In this document: one piece after another, positions 1 through 7,144 of the stretch | Layout: each line of letters begins with the position of its first letter | How positions within the stretch are numbered: position 1 is the first letter of the stretch | Assembly: GCA_017630995.1 (NCBI GenBank) | Contig: JAGBUD010000179.1 | Coordinates: 1 to 7,613 of the forward strand | From: Clostridia bacterium | GTDB taxonomy: Bacteria; Bacillota_A; Clostridia; Oscillospirales; CAG-272 | Length of the DNA stretch: 7,613 bases | Reading direction: 5' to 3' | Notes under the pieces: model-generated | Database searches by the model: none | What the model was told of the DNA's origin: nothing | What the model saw: only the letters and a program-made list of their open reading frames with translations | Made by a program: the position numbers and the translations under genes

Positions 1-144
1 CTTTCCAAAGCAATAGGACAAAATAAAAAGAACAAACTTCGCTTGATTGCGGAATTTTCGTTGTCAAGAATGGATTTTCACGAATCCGATGACCTTACAG
101 GTTATTCCGTAAGATGTGAAGAAAGGAAAAATCAATGTATTTAA
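1..144 (+). CDS. 3' end of an unrecognised upstream gene (partial)
   Basis: The first reading frame is open from the window edge for 47 codons and stops at TAA 142-144. The visible tail ends in GYSVRCEERKNQCI. It overlaps the smc start by 10 bp, which fits the overlapping style of the following genes, and its last codons contain the smc ribosome binding site. I do not recognise the family: it does not resemble the double-stranded RNA-binding tail of RNase III, which often precedes smc. In many Clostridia a radical SAM protein sits here, but nothing in this short tail proves that. An open stretch of this length can also occur by chance, so the call is tentative. Confidence 0.45.
   Translation, partial: LSKAIGQNKKNKLRLIAEFSLSRMDFHESDDLTGYSVRCEERKNQCI
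122..127 (+). promoter_or_regulatory. smc ribosome binding site
   Basis: AAAGGA lies 7 nt before the ATG at 135 and supports that start. It is inside the 3' end of the upstream reading frame, suggesting translational coupling. Confidence 0.75.
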
Positions 145-3100
145 AATCACTTGAATTGCACGGTTTTAAATCCTTCCCAAACCGCACCGTATTGACGTTT
201 GAACGCGGTGCAACCGTTATTGTCGGTCCTAACGGAAGCGGAAAATCGAATATTTCCGACGCTATGCGTTGGGTTCTCGGTGAGCTTTCAAGCCGTAATA
301 TCCGTGGCACGAAGATGGAGGACGTTATTTTTGGCGGAACAGACGAGCGTCGTCCTATGGGATTTGCTGAGGTTTCCGTTACGTTTGATAATACCGACCC
401 CGAAAATCGTCTCGATTCCGAATATGACGAGGTGGTTGTTACAAGACGTTATTTCAGAACGGGCGAAAGTGAATATCTTATAAACAGACAGCCTCGCCGT
501 CTGCGTGATATTTACGAGCTTTTTATGAATACGGGTGTCGGACGTGAGGGTTATTCTATAATCGGACAGGGAAAAATTGCGGAAATCATATCGAAGAAAA
601 GCGATGAGCGCCGCAGTATTTTCGAGGAAGCAGCGGGAATTTCGAAGTATAGACACAGAAAAGAAGAAACGGAACGCAAGCTCAAGGCCGTTCAAGATAA
701 CCTCGATAGAGTAAAGGATATTCTTTCCGAGCTTGAAAACCGTGTCGGACCTCTTGAAAAAGAGGCTGAAAAGGCAAGAAAGGGTCTTGCTATATACGAA
801 GAAAAGAAGAGAGCAGACGTTTCTCTTTGGCTCTTTGACACGGAAAAGGTTCGCGTTGATATAGACGAGGCGGACAAGGCTTTTGCCCTTGCAACGCACG
901 AGCTTGAAATCATAGACCAAATTCTTGAGGACCTCCGTTTACAAGAAAATAATCTCTATGAAAAATCACAGTCCAACAGATTGCATTCCTCGGAGCTTTC
1001 CGACCGCATAATTGCGGCCAACCAGCGCTTGAGTATGCTTGAAACTGCTTTGCGCACCGCTGATTCCGAATTCGCGCATTCTGCCGAGCTTATTGAGCAG
1101 TGTTGCGCCAGAATTGCGGAAATCGAGGGTGAAATTTCGAACCTTGAAATGCAAAGAAAGGGTTGTGAGGAAAAGAAAAACGAGAAGGACAAGAGCCTTA
1201 AATCCTTGATGGACGATCGCCTTGAGATTATTAGCGAGGAGCAGGAGCTTCAGGCAAAGGTTGCCGAAATTCAAGGCCAGCTTAACGAAGCGTTAGATGA
1301 GATAACGGTTGAGGAGGGCGCGGCAAATAATCTTCTCGTAAGAATAGGCGTTCTTAAAAACTCTGTTGTTAACGATTCCAGCAAAACCTTTGATATAGAA
1401 TCGGAAATAAAGAAATACGAAGAAATCGCAATTTCTTTGAAGGAAGAATCCGAGCTTTCCGAGAAAAACGCGGCGGAATTCAAGAATAAGATTGCAGAAA
1501 AAGATGAAATAATCGCAAGCTCCGAGCAAAAGAACGAAGCATTAAACGAAGAAAAGAGAAAAATAACCGATAATCTCAATTCCTTGAAGCTTGAATGTGA
1601 CACTATGCTTCAAAGAGCGGATGTTCTTCAAAGAATGAACGATCACTTTGAGGGATATTTTGAATCCACCAAATTCGTTATGCGTGAGTATAACAACGGA
1701 AATATTCGTGCAGGAAAGATTCACGGACCGCTTTCTTCTCTTATAAACGTTGATAAGAAATATATCACCGCGATTGAAACGGCTCTCGGTTCAAGCCTTC
1801 AAAACATTGTTGTTGATAACGAGGACGTTGCAAAGGCGGCAATGTATTCCTTGAAAAAGGCTAATGCGGGAAGAGCGACGTTCTATCCCATAAGCGCAAT
1901 TCGCGCATATTCCGAAACCGATGAGATTCGTGAAGCATCGAAATTCACGGGATACGTCGGCAGAGCGGATATGCTCGTGGAATCGGATAAGGAATACCGC
2001 GCTATAATTGAATGGCTGCTCTTGCGCACGGTTGTTTTTGATAATATAGACAACGCCACCGCGGCGGCAAAGAGCTTGCGCTATAAAGTTAAGATTGTAA
2101 CGCTTGACGGTCAGCTCATCGGTGTTGGCGGTGCGTTCACGGGTGGAAGCACTAAGCGCGATAGCGGTATCCTCTCGCGTCAAACCGAAATATCCACACT
2201 CAAGGAAAATGCGGCTCGCATAGGCGCTGAAATCAAAAAGATTGAGGGTCAGCTTAATAAAACCGAGGCCGAGCTTCAAAATATCGACCAAATAATAAAA
2301 GACGCTGAGCAAGAAAAGGAGCTTTTGCTCTCGCTTTCACGTTCGCAGTTTGCGGCTCTCGACAATGCAACCGCAAAATTCAATGCCAATAACGATATTC
2401 TCGAAAAGCTCAAGCTTGATTATGAAAATCTCCTTAATCAGCAAACCGAGGCGGGCGAAGAAATAAAACGCCTTGAGGGAGAATACTCCGCGGCAGAGGA
2501 AAGAATTTCCGCGCTCAAATCCTTTAGAACAAAGAAAGACGCGGAAAAGGGCGTTATCGACGAAAGATGTGATGAGCTTGCGTCTAAAGCCGCTGATATG
2601 TACATAACGATAACCGAAATTCGTAAGGATATCGAGAGCATACAGCAGATGATTGATAGCTATGACGTTCGAATTGATGAGCAAGAACAAATCAAGGGCG
2701 CTCAAAATGCCAGAATCAACGATATAACCGAAAAACGCGATAACATTGATAATATCAAGGCTGAAAACAAAACGGAGCACGAGACGCTTCGCCGCGAAAT
2801 CGAGGAGCTTGTTAACGAGCGCCGCGAAGCAGAGGCGGGTGGTGATGAATTTGAGCGCGAGCTTGTTAAAATCCGTCAGCTTCGTGATGAAAAGGGCAGA
2901 GGACGCGACGCGGTCAGAGAGTCTCAGCTTAAAGCGGAGAATCGTTGCGACACGCTTCGTGAAAAGCAAGAAAAGCTCGGACATCAGCTTTGGGACGAAT
3001 ATGAAATCAACTATGAAGACGCACTCGCGCTCTCCTATCCCGCAGTAACTGCGGAAAACCGTGAGGAGATTGCGGCACTTCAGGTTTCTTGCAAGAATAA

Positions 3101-3746
3101 GCTTCGTGCGCTTGGCGGATATAATCCTGCCGCAATCGAAGAATATGCAGAGGTAAAGATTAGATACGACGGTCTCAATACGCAGTACGTTGACCTTACA
3201 AGCTCATACGACGAGCTTATCGGTATCATCGACAGACTCGAAAACGAGATGCGTACCAGCTTTATAACTGCATTTGAAGCAATTAACCATAACTTTGGAA
3301 TAACCTTTAAGGAATTGTTTGGCGGCGGTAATGCCGAGCTTTCCTTGACAGAGCCTGAAGACGTATTGACTTCGGGTATCGAGATAAAGGCGGCGCCTCC
3401 CGGAAAGATAATCAAAAACCTTGCGCTTCTTTCGGGTGGTGAGCAGTCGTTCGTTGCGATTGCGCTCCTCTTTGCTATACTCAAGGTTAATCCCACGCCG
3501 TTCTGTATTCTTGACGAGATCGAGGCGGCGCTCGACGAGGTTAACGTATTCCGTTTTGGCGAATATATCAAGCGCTTTGATGACGGAACACAGTTTATCC
3601 TTATAACGCACCGTCGCGGAACTATGGAGATAGGTGACCGCCTTTACGGTGTAACGATGCCGCAGCGCGGTATTTCACAAGCTATTGAGCTTAACGTAAA
3701 TGAAATAGAAGGAAAACAAAAGGAGCTTTTAGATGGGGTTCTTTGA
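135..3746 (+). CDS. smc: Chromosome segregation protein SMC
   Basis: This is the full-length bacterial condensin ATPase, 1203 aa, close to the usual ~1190. SMC dimers with ScpA/ScpB kleisin-kite partners extrude and organise chromosomal DNA near the origin. Visible in order: an N-terminal head with Walker A GPNGSGKS at residues 31-38 and Q-loop Gln145 in the segment IIGQGKI; a long charged coiled coil of about residues 170-505; a hinge of about 505-675 ending in the glycine-rich VGGAFTGGS; a second coiled coil of about 675-1040; and a C-terminal head with signature LSGGEQ (1099-1104), Walker B FCILDE (1123-1128, Glu1128 catalytic), the D-loop ALDE, and switch His1159 in ITHRRGTME. The two arms are of similar length, as needed to fold back on the hinge. 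The start matches the family beginning MYLKSLELHGFKSF. The gene ends in TGA inside the start of ftsY, a very common gene pair. No defects seen. Confidence 0.98.
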   Translation: MYLKSLELHGFKSFPNRTVLTFERGATVIVGPNGSGKSNISDAMRWVLGELSSRNIRGTKMEDVIFGGTDERRPMGFAEVSVTFDNTDPENRLDSEYDEVVVTRRYFRTGESEYLINRQPRRLRDIYELFMNTGVGREGYSIIGQGKIAEIISKKSDERRSIFEEAAGISKYRHRKEETERKLKAVQDNLDRVKDILSELENRVGPLEKEAEKARKGLAIYEEKKRADVSLWLFDTEKVRVDIDEADKAFALATHELEIIDQILEDLRLQENNLYEKSQSNRLHSSELSDRIIAANQRLSMLETALRTADSEFAHSAELIEQCCARIAEIEGEISNLEMQRKGCEEKKNEKDKSLKSLMDDRLEIISEEQELQAKVAEIQGQLNEALDEITVEEGAANNLLVRIGVLKNSVVNDSSKTFDIESEIKKYEEIAISLKEESELSEKNAAEFKNKIAEKDEIIASSEQKNEALNEEKRKITDNLNSLKLECDTMLQRADVLQRMNDHFEGYFESTKFVMREYNNGNIRAGKIHGPLSSLINVDKKYITAIETALGSSLQNIVVDNEDVAKAAMYSLKKANAGRATFYPISAIRAYSETDEIREASKFTGYVGRADMLVESDKEYRAIIEWLLLRTVVFDNIDNATAAAKSLRYKVKIVTLDGQLIGVGGAFTGGSTKRDSGILSRQTEISTLKENAARIGAEIKKIEGQLNKTEAELQNIDQIIKDAEQEKELLLSLSRSQFAALDNATAKFNANNDILEKLKLDYENLLNQQTEAGEEIKRLEGEYSAAEERISALKSFRTKKDAEKGVIDERCDELASKAADMYITITEIRKDIESIQQMIDSYDVRIDEQEQIKGAQNARINDITEKRDNIDNIKAENKTEHETLRREIEELVNERREAEAGGDEFERELVKIRQLRDEKGRGRDAVRESQLKAENRCDTLREKQEKLGHQLWDEYEINYEDALALSYPAVTAENREEIAALQVSCKNKLRALGGYNPAAIEEYAEVKIRYDGLNTQYVDLTSSYDELIGIIDRLENEMRTSFITAFEAINHNFGITFKELFGGGNAELSLTEPEDVLTSGIEIKAAPPGKIIKNLALLSGGEQSFVAIALLFAILKVNPTPFCILDEIEAALDEVNVFRFGEYIKRFDDGTQFILITHRRGTMEIGDRLYGVTMPQRGISQAIELNVNEIEGKQKELLDGVL
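3721..3725 (+). promoter_or_regulatory. ftsY ribosome binding site inside smc
   Basis: AGGAG lies 7 nt before the ATG at 3733, within the last codons of smc. It fixes the ftsY start and implies that ribosomes ending smc translation feed the ftsY start. Confidence 0.8.
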
Positions 3747-4644
3747 CAAACTGAAAAGCGGTCTTAATAAAACAAAGAACGCAATTGTCGGAAAAATTGA
3801 TAATATAATCAAAAACTTCAGAAAGGTTGACGAGGAGCTTTTTGAGGAGCTTGAGGAAGCGCTTATTTCTGCGGATATAGGCGTTTATACAACCGAGGAA
3901 ATTCTTGACAGACTTCGTGACGTCGTAAAGGAAAAGAAGATTAAGGAGTCGGAGGAGGTAAAGGAAGAGCTGCTTGCGATTCTTCGCGAGATGGTAGGCG
4001 AGCACGAGCCGCTTAATCTTTCAACCAAGCCCTCGGTAATTCTGGTAATCGGTGTTAACGGAGTTGGTAAAACCACTTCGATAGGAAAAATCTCGGCAGA
4101 GCTTAAATCGCAGGGCAAAAAGGTTGTTGTTGCCGCCGCTGACACGTTCCGCGCGGCAGCTGCCGAGCAGCTTTCCGTTTGGTGCGAAAGAGCGGGAGTT
4201 GATATTATAAAGCAGGGAGCGGGTGCAGACCCCGCAGCAGTTGTCTTTGACGCTATAAACGCAGTAAAGAGCAGAGGCGCTGACGTGCTTATAATTGATA
4301 CGGCGGGAAGACTTCACAACAAGAAAAATCTTATGGACGAGCTTGCGAAGATTGACAGAGTTATATCCCGTGAGCTTGCGGGAGCGGCTAAAGAAACTCT
4401 CCTCGTTCTCGACGCAACCACAGGTCAAAACGCAGTTCTTCAAGCAAAGGAATTTAAGGGTGCCTCCGATATAACGGGACTTATCCTTACAAAGCTTGAC
4501 GGAACGGCAAAGGGCGGCATTGTTCTTTCCATAAAGAAAGAACTTGGAATACCCGTTAAATTCATAGGTGTCGGCGAGAAAATAGACGATATGAAGCCTT
4601 TTTCTTCGACCGAGTTTGCTTCTGCACTGTTTGAGGTAGAATAA
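3733..4644 (+). CDS. ftsY: Signal recognition particle receptor FtsY
   Basis: This SRP GTPase (303 aa) docks SRP-ribosome-nascent chain complexes at the membrane and hands them to SecYEG; its partner is Ffh. The N-terminal [15 protein letters not shown] is the usual amphipathic membrane-binding helix, followed directly by the helical N domain (to about residue 90). The long acidic A domain of the E. coli protein is absent, as is normal for Bacillota. The G domain shows G1 GVNGVGKTT (107-115), DTFRAAA (137-143), G3 DTAGR (189-193), the LDATTGQNA segment (226-234), G4 TKLD (253-256) and the closing [12 protein letters not shown] (279-290). The family signature [10 protein letters not shown], rather than the methionine-rich M domain, separates it from Ffh. 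It overlaps smc by 14 bp and is followed after 2 nt by yhbY. No ffh or ylxM follows in this window. Confidence 0.97.
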   Translation: MGFFDKLKSGLNKTKNAIVGKIDNIIKNFRKVDEELFEELEEALISADIGVYTTEEILDRLRDVVKEKKIKESEEVKEELLAILREMVGEHEPLNLSTKPSVILVIGVNGVGKTTSIGKISAELKSQGKKVVVAAADTFRAAAAEQLSVWCERAGVDIIKQGAGADPAAVVFDAINAVKSRGADVLIIDTAGRLHNKKNLMDELAKIDRVISRELAGAAKETLLVLDATTGQNAVLQAKEFKGASDITGLILTKLDGTAKGGIVLSIKKELGIPVKFIGVGEKIDDMKPFSSTEFASALFEVE

Positions 4645-4646
4645 TT

Positions 4647-4937
4647 ATGTTAAATAGTAAAGAAAGAGCATATTTGCGATCGCTTGCCGCAAATCTTGAT
4701 ACGATTTTTCAAATCGGCAAGGGCGGAATAGGCGAAGAAACCTGCACGCAGATAGCAAATGCGCTTGAAGCGCGTGAGTTGATAAAGGCGAGGGTTCTTG
4801 ATAACAGTGGATATACCGCGCGTGAGGCGGCAGAGGAAATAGCGCAGGCTATTGATTGCGACGTTGTTGCGTGCGTAGGCTCGAAATTCGTGCTTTACCG
4901 TGAGTCGGAAAAGAAGAAAAGGATTTTCTTGCCATGA
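4647..4937 (+). CDS. yhbY: YhbY-type CRM-domain ribosome assembly RNA-binding protein
   Basis: This small single-domain protein (96 aa) belongs to the CRM/YhbY family (YqeI in B. subtilis), which associates with pre-50S ribosomal particles and is thought to help their maturation. The N-terminal helix is MLNSKERAYLRSLAANLDTI; the RNA-binding loop FQIGKGGI (about 21-28) is the hallmark GKxG motif; ALEARELIKARVL and the DVVACVGSKFVLYR strand complete the alpha-beta fold. Length matches the family's usual ~95-100 aa. It starts 2 nt after the ftsY stop, with a weak GAGG-like site in the last ftsY codons, and its TGA stop overlaps the nadD start as ATGA. In Bacillus the same gene also precedes nadD, supporting the assignment. 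Confidence 0.94.
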   Translation: MLNSKERAYLRSLAANLDTIFQIGKGGIGEETCTQIANALEARELIKARVLDNSGYTAREAAEEIAQAIDCDVVACVGSKFVLYRESEKKKRIFLP

Positions 4938-5545
4938 CTTCCAAAAGGAAAATTGCAATATACGGCGGAACCTTTAATCCGCCGCATATCGCCCACGTGC
5001 AAGCCTGCAAGTCCTTTGTTGAGCGAATAATGCCCGATGAGGTTATTATAATTCCGTCATACATTCCCCCACACAAAGCGGTAGAGGGTTGTGTTGATCC
5101 TTATCAGCGCGTGGAAATGGCAAGACTTGCGTTTTCGGATATAGCGGGAGCGGTTGTTTCCGATATGGAAATTGCAAGAGGTGGCACAAGTTATACCGCA
5201 ATAACCCTAACCGAGCTTTCGAATGACGAAAGCGAGCTTTATTTTCTATGCGGAACGGATATGTTTTTGTCTATGGACACTTGGTACCGTCCTGATATAA
5301 TATTTAATCTTGCGACCGTTTGCTGCATAAGACGCGAATGCGTAGAAGAAAACACTGCCTTGCTTGAAAGTAAGGCAAGGTATTTTGAGAAAGAATTTGC
5401 CGCAAAAACGGTAATTATACCCGTTGACGCAATCGAACTTTCTTCGACCGAAATAAGAGAGAAGATTTCACGGGGAGAGAACGTTTCCGAGTTGGTTCCC
5501 GCCGAGGTTTTAAATTACATCAAAAGGGAAGGTATTTACTTATGA
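4934..5545 (+). CDS. nadD: Nicotinate-nucleotide adenylyltransferase
   Basis: NadD (203 aa) transfers AMP from ATP to nicotinic acid mononucleotide, making deamido-NAD, the step shared by de novo and salvage NAD synthesis in the cytoplasm. The nucleotidyltransferase fold is clear: IAIYGGTFNPPHIAH at residues 7-21 carries the phosphate-binding GGTFNPPH (11-18) with the HxxH pair His18 and His21; IPPHK follows at about 44-48; LCGTDMF is the mid-domain substrate loop; SSTEIR (170-175) is the C-terminal ATP-binding ISSTxIR motif. Length is typical. The start ATG at 4934 overlaps the yhbY stop (ATGA) and is preceded by AAGGA at 4919-4923. The stop overlaps the yqeK start in the same way. NadD and YqeK are neighbours in many Bacillota and fused in some mycoplasmas. 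Confidence 0.97.
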   Translation: MTSKRKIAIYGGTFNPPHIAHVQACKSFVERIMPDEVIIIPSYIPPHKAVEGCVDPYQRVEMARLAFSDIAGAVVSDMEIARGGTSYTAITLTELSNDESELYFLCGTDMFLSMDTWYRPDIIFNLATVCCIRRECVEENTALLESKARYFEKEFAAKTVIIPVDAIELSSTEIREKISRGENVSELVPAEVLNYIKREGIYL

Positions 5546-6159
5546 TTTCCGAGTCGATGATTGAAGCCTTGCGCGAAAGAATCGAAAAAATACTTTCAGC
5601 GCCCAGATTTTCTCATACGCTCGGAGTAGAGTGGTGTGCGGACTGACTCGCGGAGCTTTGTTCTCCCGATAAAAAGACGGAGATTCGTGCTGCGGCGCTC
5701 CTTCACGATGTGACAAAGGAGCTTTCCTTTGACGAGCATATCAAAATCCTTTCCGAAAACGGATTTCCATTGTCCGAGGAAGACAAAAGCTCAAGCGGAG
5801 TTTTGCATTCCTTTTCGGCACCTTTTGTGATTGCGCGTGATTTTTTGGAGTTTTGCGATTCCGAGATACTTTCCTCGGTTTTTAAGCACACACTCGGCGA
5901 CGAGGAAATGAGTGTATTTGATGAAATAATTTTCCTTGCGGATTTTATAGAAGAAACAAGGGAATACGATTCGTCTATTAAGGTCCGCGGCTTTGTTTTT
6001 GAAAATATGAAAAACGATCAGATTGAAGAAAACGTTAAGATTTTGCACCGCGCATGTCTTATGGAAATCGAAAGCACAGTTTCTCATTTATCAAAAGCAA
6101 AAATACCCATTCACACAAAAACAAAAAAGGCGATGAACGCCTTGATTGCTAAATTATAA
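5542..6159 (+). pseudogene. yqeK: YqeK-family HD-domain Ap4A hydrolase interrupted by in-frame TGA at codon 35
   Basis: YqeK proteins are metal-dependent HD-domain hydrolases; the characterised member splits diadenosine tetraphosphate symmetrically to two ADP. Translation from ATG 5542 (ATGA overlap with nadD, AAGGGAAGG upstream) gives RFSHTLGV with His25, then TGA at 5644-5646 (codon 35), then LAELC and LLHDVTK with His55-Asp56, VLHSF (His89), KHTLG (His116) and IIFLADFIE (Asp134), to TAA at 6157. All expected ligands are present and both sides align to the family in one frame, so the change is a substitution, not an indel. No ATG, GTG or TTG lies between the TGA and the HD motif; restarting at GTG 5710 would lose His25, His55 and Asp56. 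The other 170 sense codons are undamaged. This means a recent nonsense mutation, a sequencing error, or UGA readthrough/recoding; CGA or AGA to TGA is the simplest origin. Family identity is sure; loss of function is not. Confidence 0.85.
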
Positions 6160-6181
6160 CAGATTTTTAAAACATCATCTG
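6160..6181 (+). promoter_or_regulatory. Small competing hairpin after yqeK
   Basis: CAGAT at 6160-6164 can pair with ATCTG at 6177-6181 (5 bp, 12-nt loop). The right arm is the same sequence that pairs with the LCP start region, so the two structures exclude each other. There is no U-tract after it, so it is not a terminator. The stem is short and could be chance. Confidence 0.3.
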
Positions 6182-6217
6182 CAAAACCTAATCAAAAAAC
6201 GAGGTTTTCACAGATGA
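6175..6217 (+). promoter_or_regulatory. Long hairpin covering the Shine-Dalgarno and start codon of the LCP gene
   Basis: TCATCTG (6175-6181) is the exact reverse complement of CAGATGA (6211-6217), and AAAACCT (6183-6189) of AGGTTTT (6202-6208). They are separated only by an internal loop (C6182 against C6209-A6210), with a 12-nt apical loop at 6190-6201. That gives 14 base pairs. Most of the only Shine-Dalgarno candidate, GAGG at 6201-6204, and the whole start codon ATG 6214-6216 lie in the 3' arm. The base pairs are read directly; a role in repressing LCP translation is inferred. The AT-rich inner stem makes stability uncertain. Confidence 0.5.
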
Positions 6218-7104
6218 AGATTTTAATTAAAACTTTGGTGCTTGCGTTCGTTTTGGTGAACGTAACACGGCTTGTAAATAGGACGGATAACGTTTTTATC
6301 TCGAATTCTCAATCCGAGCTGCTGACGTATTTGGTGGTTGGATTTGATGATGCGGCAGAAAATACAGACGTTATATTTACGCTTTCCTATTACGCAAGCC
6401 CCAACAAAATAAACGTAATGCAAATTCCTCGAGATACCTACGTATCCTTTGATGATTACAGAGGAAAAATTAACGGCTTTTATCCTTATAAAAAGCTTTG
6501 CGGAAATTCAAGAGAGGAAATTCTTTCTTCTATGAGGGATAGAATTTCGGCTCTTCTCGGTATTCAAATCGACGGTTACGTCGGCTTTACAGCTTCGGGA
6601 TTTATCAACGCAGTTGATTTTGTTGGCGGTGTAGACATAGATTTGCCGTGCGGCTACGATGATATCCTTGATGATGAGCAAGGCGGGCAGAGCACAATTC
6701 ATCTTGACGGTGAAAGTGCATATCGCTTTGTTAGATACAGAAAAGGATTTCCTCGCGGAGACCTTGAGCGTTTGGACGCGCAAAAGGTGTTCATTAAAGC
6801 GGCATTCAAGAAAATTAAGCAGAGAAATGACGTTTTGTTTCTGTTTTTTGAGGTTGCAAAAGATGACGGCGTCTTTTTTGAGTTTAATAAAGCGCGTGCA
6901 TTTCTTGTGTTTACAAAAAATATTTTTAAGCTTTCCGATGCCGAATTGATAACAGCGACGCTTCCCGGTATTGCTGATTCGGAAAACGGAATTTCATACT
7001 ACTACGTTAATAAGGAAACGGCAGATTCGATGATGAGAGAACTTTTTGGTAGCTCCTATAGAGGTCTTGATTCAAATTTGAATCTTGTTTATAAAGATAA
7101 ATAA
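6214..7104 (+). CDS. LytR-CpsA-Psr (LCP) family cell-wall glycopolymer ligase
   Basis: LCP enzymes sit in the cytoplasmic membrane with their catalytic domain outside and transfer lipid-linked glycopolymers, such as teichoic acid or capsule, onto peptidoglycan. The protein (296 aa) starts with a short hydrophobic segment of about residues 3-18 as signal anchor. The LCP domain shows TDVIFTLSY (51-59), IPRDTYV with Arg73 and Asp74 (71-77), VGGVDIDLP (137-145), and RFVRYRKGFPRGDLERLDAQ (171-190) with Arg174, Arg176, Asp183 and Arg186. The last part reads RLDAQ where many family members have an RxxRQ form; this may be a subfamily variant. The start follows GAGG by 9 nt, but that site is in a hairpin. 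It lies 54 nt after yqeK and 40 nt before rsfS, an order often seen in Clostridia. The substrate polymer cannot be told from sequence. Confidence 0.9.
   Translation: MKILIKTLVLAFVLVNVTRLVNRTDNVFISNSQSELLTYLVVGFDDAAENTDVIFTLSYYASPNKINVMQIPRDTYVSFDDYRGKINGFYPYKKLCGNSREEILSSMRDRISALLGIQIDGYVGFTASGFINAVDFVGGVDIDLPCGYDDILDDEQGGQSTIHLDGESAYRFVRYRKGFPRGDLERLDAQKVFIKAAFKKIKQRNDVLFLFFEVAKDDGVFFEFNKARAFLVFTKNIFKLSDAELITATLPGIADSENGISYYYVNKETADSMMRELFGSSYRGLDSNLNLVYKDK
7067..7095 (+). promoter_or_regulatory. Possible sigma-A promoter for rsfS-leuS
   Basis: TTGATT (7067-7072, 4 of 6 to TTGACA) and TATAAA (7090-7095, 5 of 6 to TATAAT) are separated by 17 nt, the ideal spacing. The elements lie in the last codons of the LCP gene, and the expected start of transcription falls just past its stop, ahead of rsfS. 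In AT-rich DNA such matches occur by chance, so this is only a candidate. Confidence 0.35.
7069..7084. repeat. Perfect 16-bp palindrome, possible operator
   Basis: GATTCAAATTTGAATC is a perfect palindrome with no spacer. It starts inside the candidate -35 and fills most of the -35/-10 spacer of the promoter proposed at 7067-7095, where a dimeric repressor would be expected to bind. It also encodes codons of the LCP C-terminus, so the symmetry is not required by the protein. As RNA it could fold only into a short stem and no U-tract follows, so it is not a terminator. Confidence 0.4.
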
Positions 7105-7144
7105 TAATGTTTTTTCTGTGTTAAAGAATAAGAAAGGTGAAAAA

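Noticed and set aside
288..920. Long antisense open frame of 210 codons within smc
   Set aside because: It lies opposite an unmistakable SMC head and coil, has no recognisable domain, and is explained by the codon bias of smc on the other strand.
1791..2984. Two further long antisense open frames (1791-2312 and 2337-2984)
   Set aside because: Both mirror the smc hinge and coiled coil; their composition is the reverse complement of repetitive Glu/Lys/Leu codons and they show no family features.
3429..3446. SMC signature LSGGEQ instead of the LSGGER of B. subtilis
   Set aside because: The Q form is common among clostridial SMC proteins and all catalytic residues are present.
5644..5646. A genetic code in which TGA is a sense codon genome-wide
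   Set aside because: smc, yhbY and nadD all end in TGA at family-typical lengths, two of them in classic ATGA overlaps, and Trp is encoded by TGG, so TGA is a normal stop here.
5710..6159. A 149-residue protein starting at GTG 5710
   Set aside because: The GTG is the valine right after the HD motif. This start removes essential ligands and has no ribosome binding site, so the segment is the 3' part of yqeK.
7069..7117. Rho-independent terminator made of the palindrome and the later T-run near 7110
   Set aside because: The T-run is about 25 nt away from the stem and the stem is AT-rich, so it does not fit an intrinsic terminator.
7107..7124. Five-codon open frame MFFLC between the LCP gene and rsfS
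   Set aside because: It has no ribosome binding site and no sign of a leader-peptide attenuator such as repeated regulatory codons.
7085..7144. Longer rsfS starting at TTG 7085
   Set aside because: It would overlap the LCP gene by 20 bp without a ribosome binding site, while ATG 7145 has AAAGGTG at good spacing.
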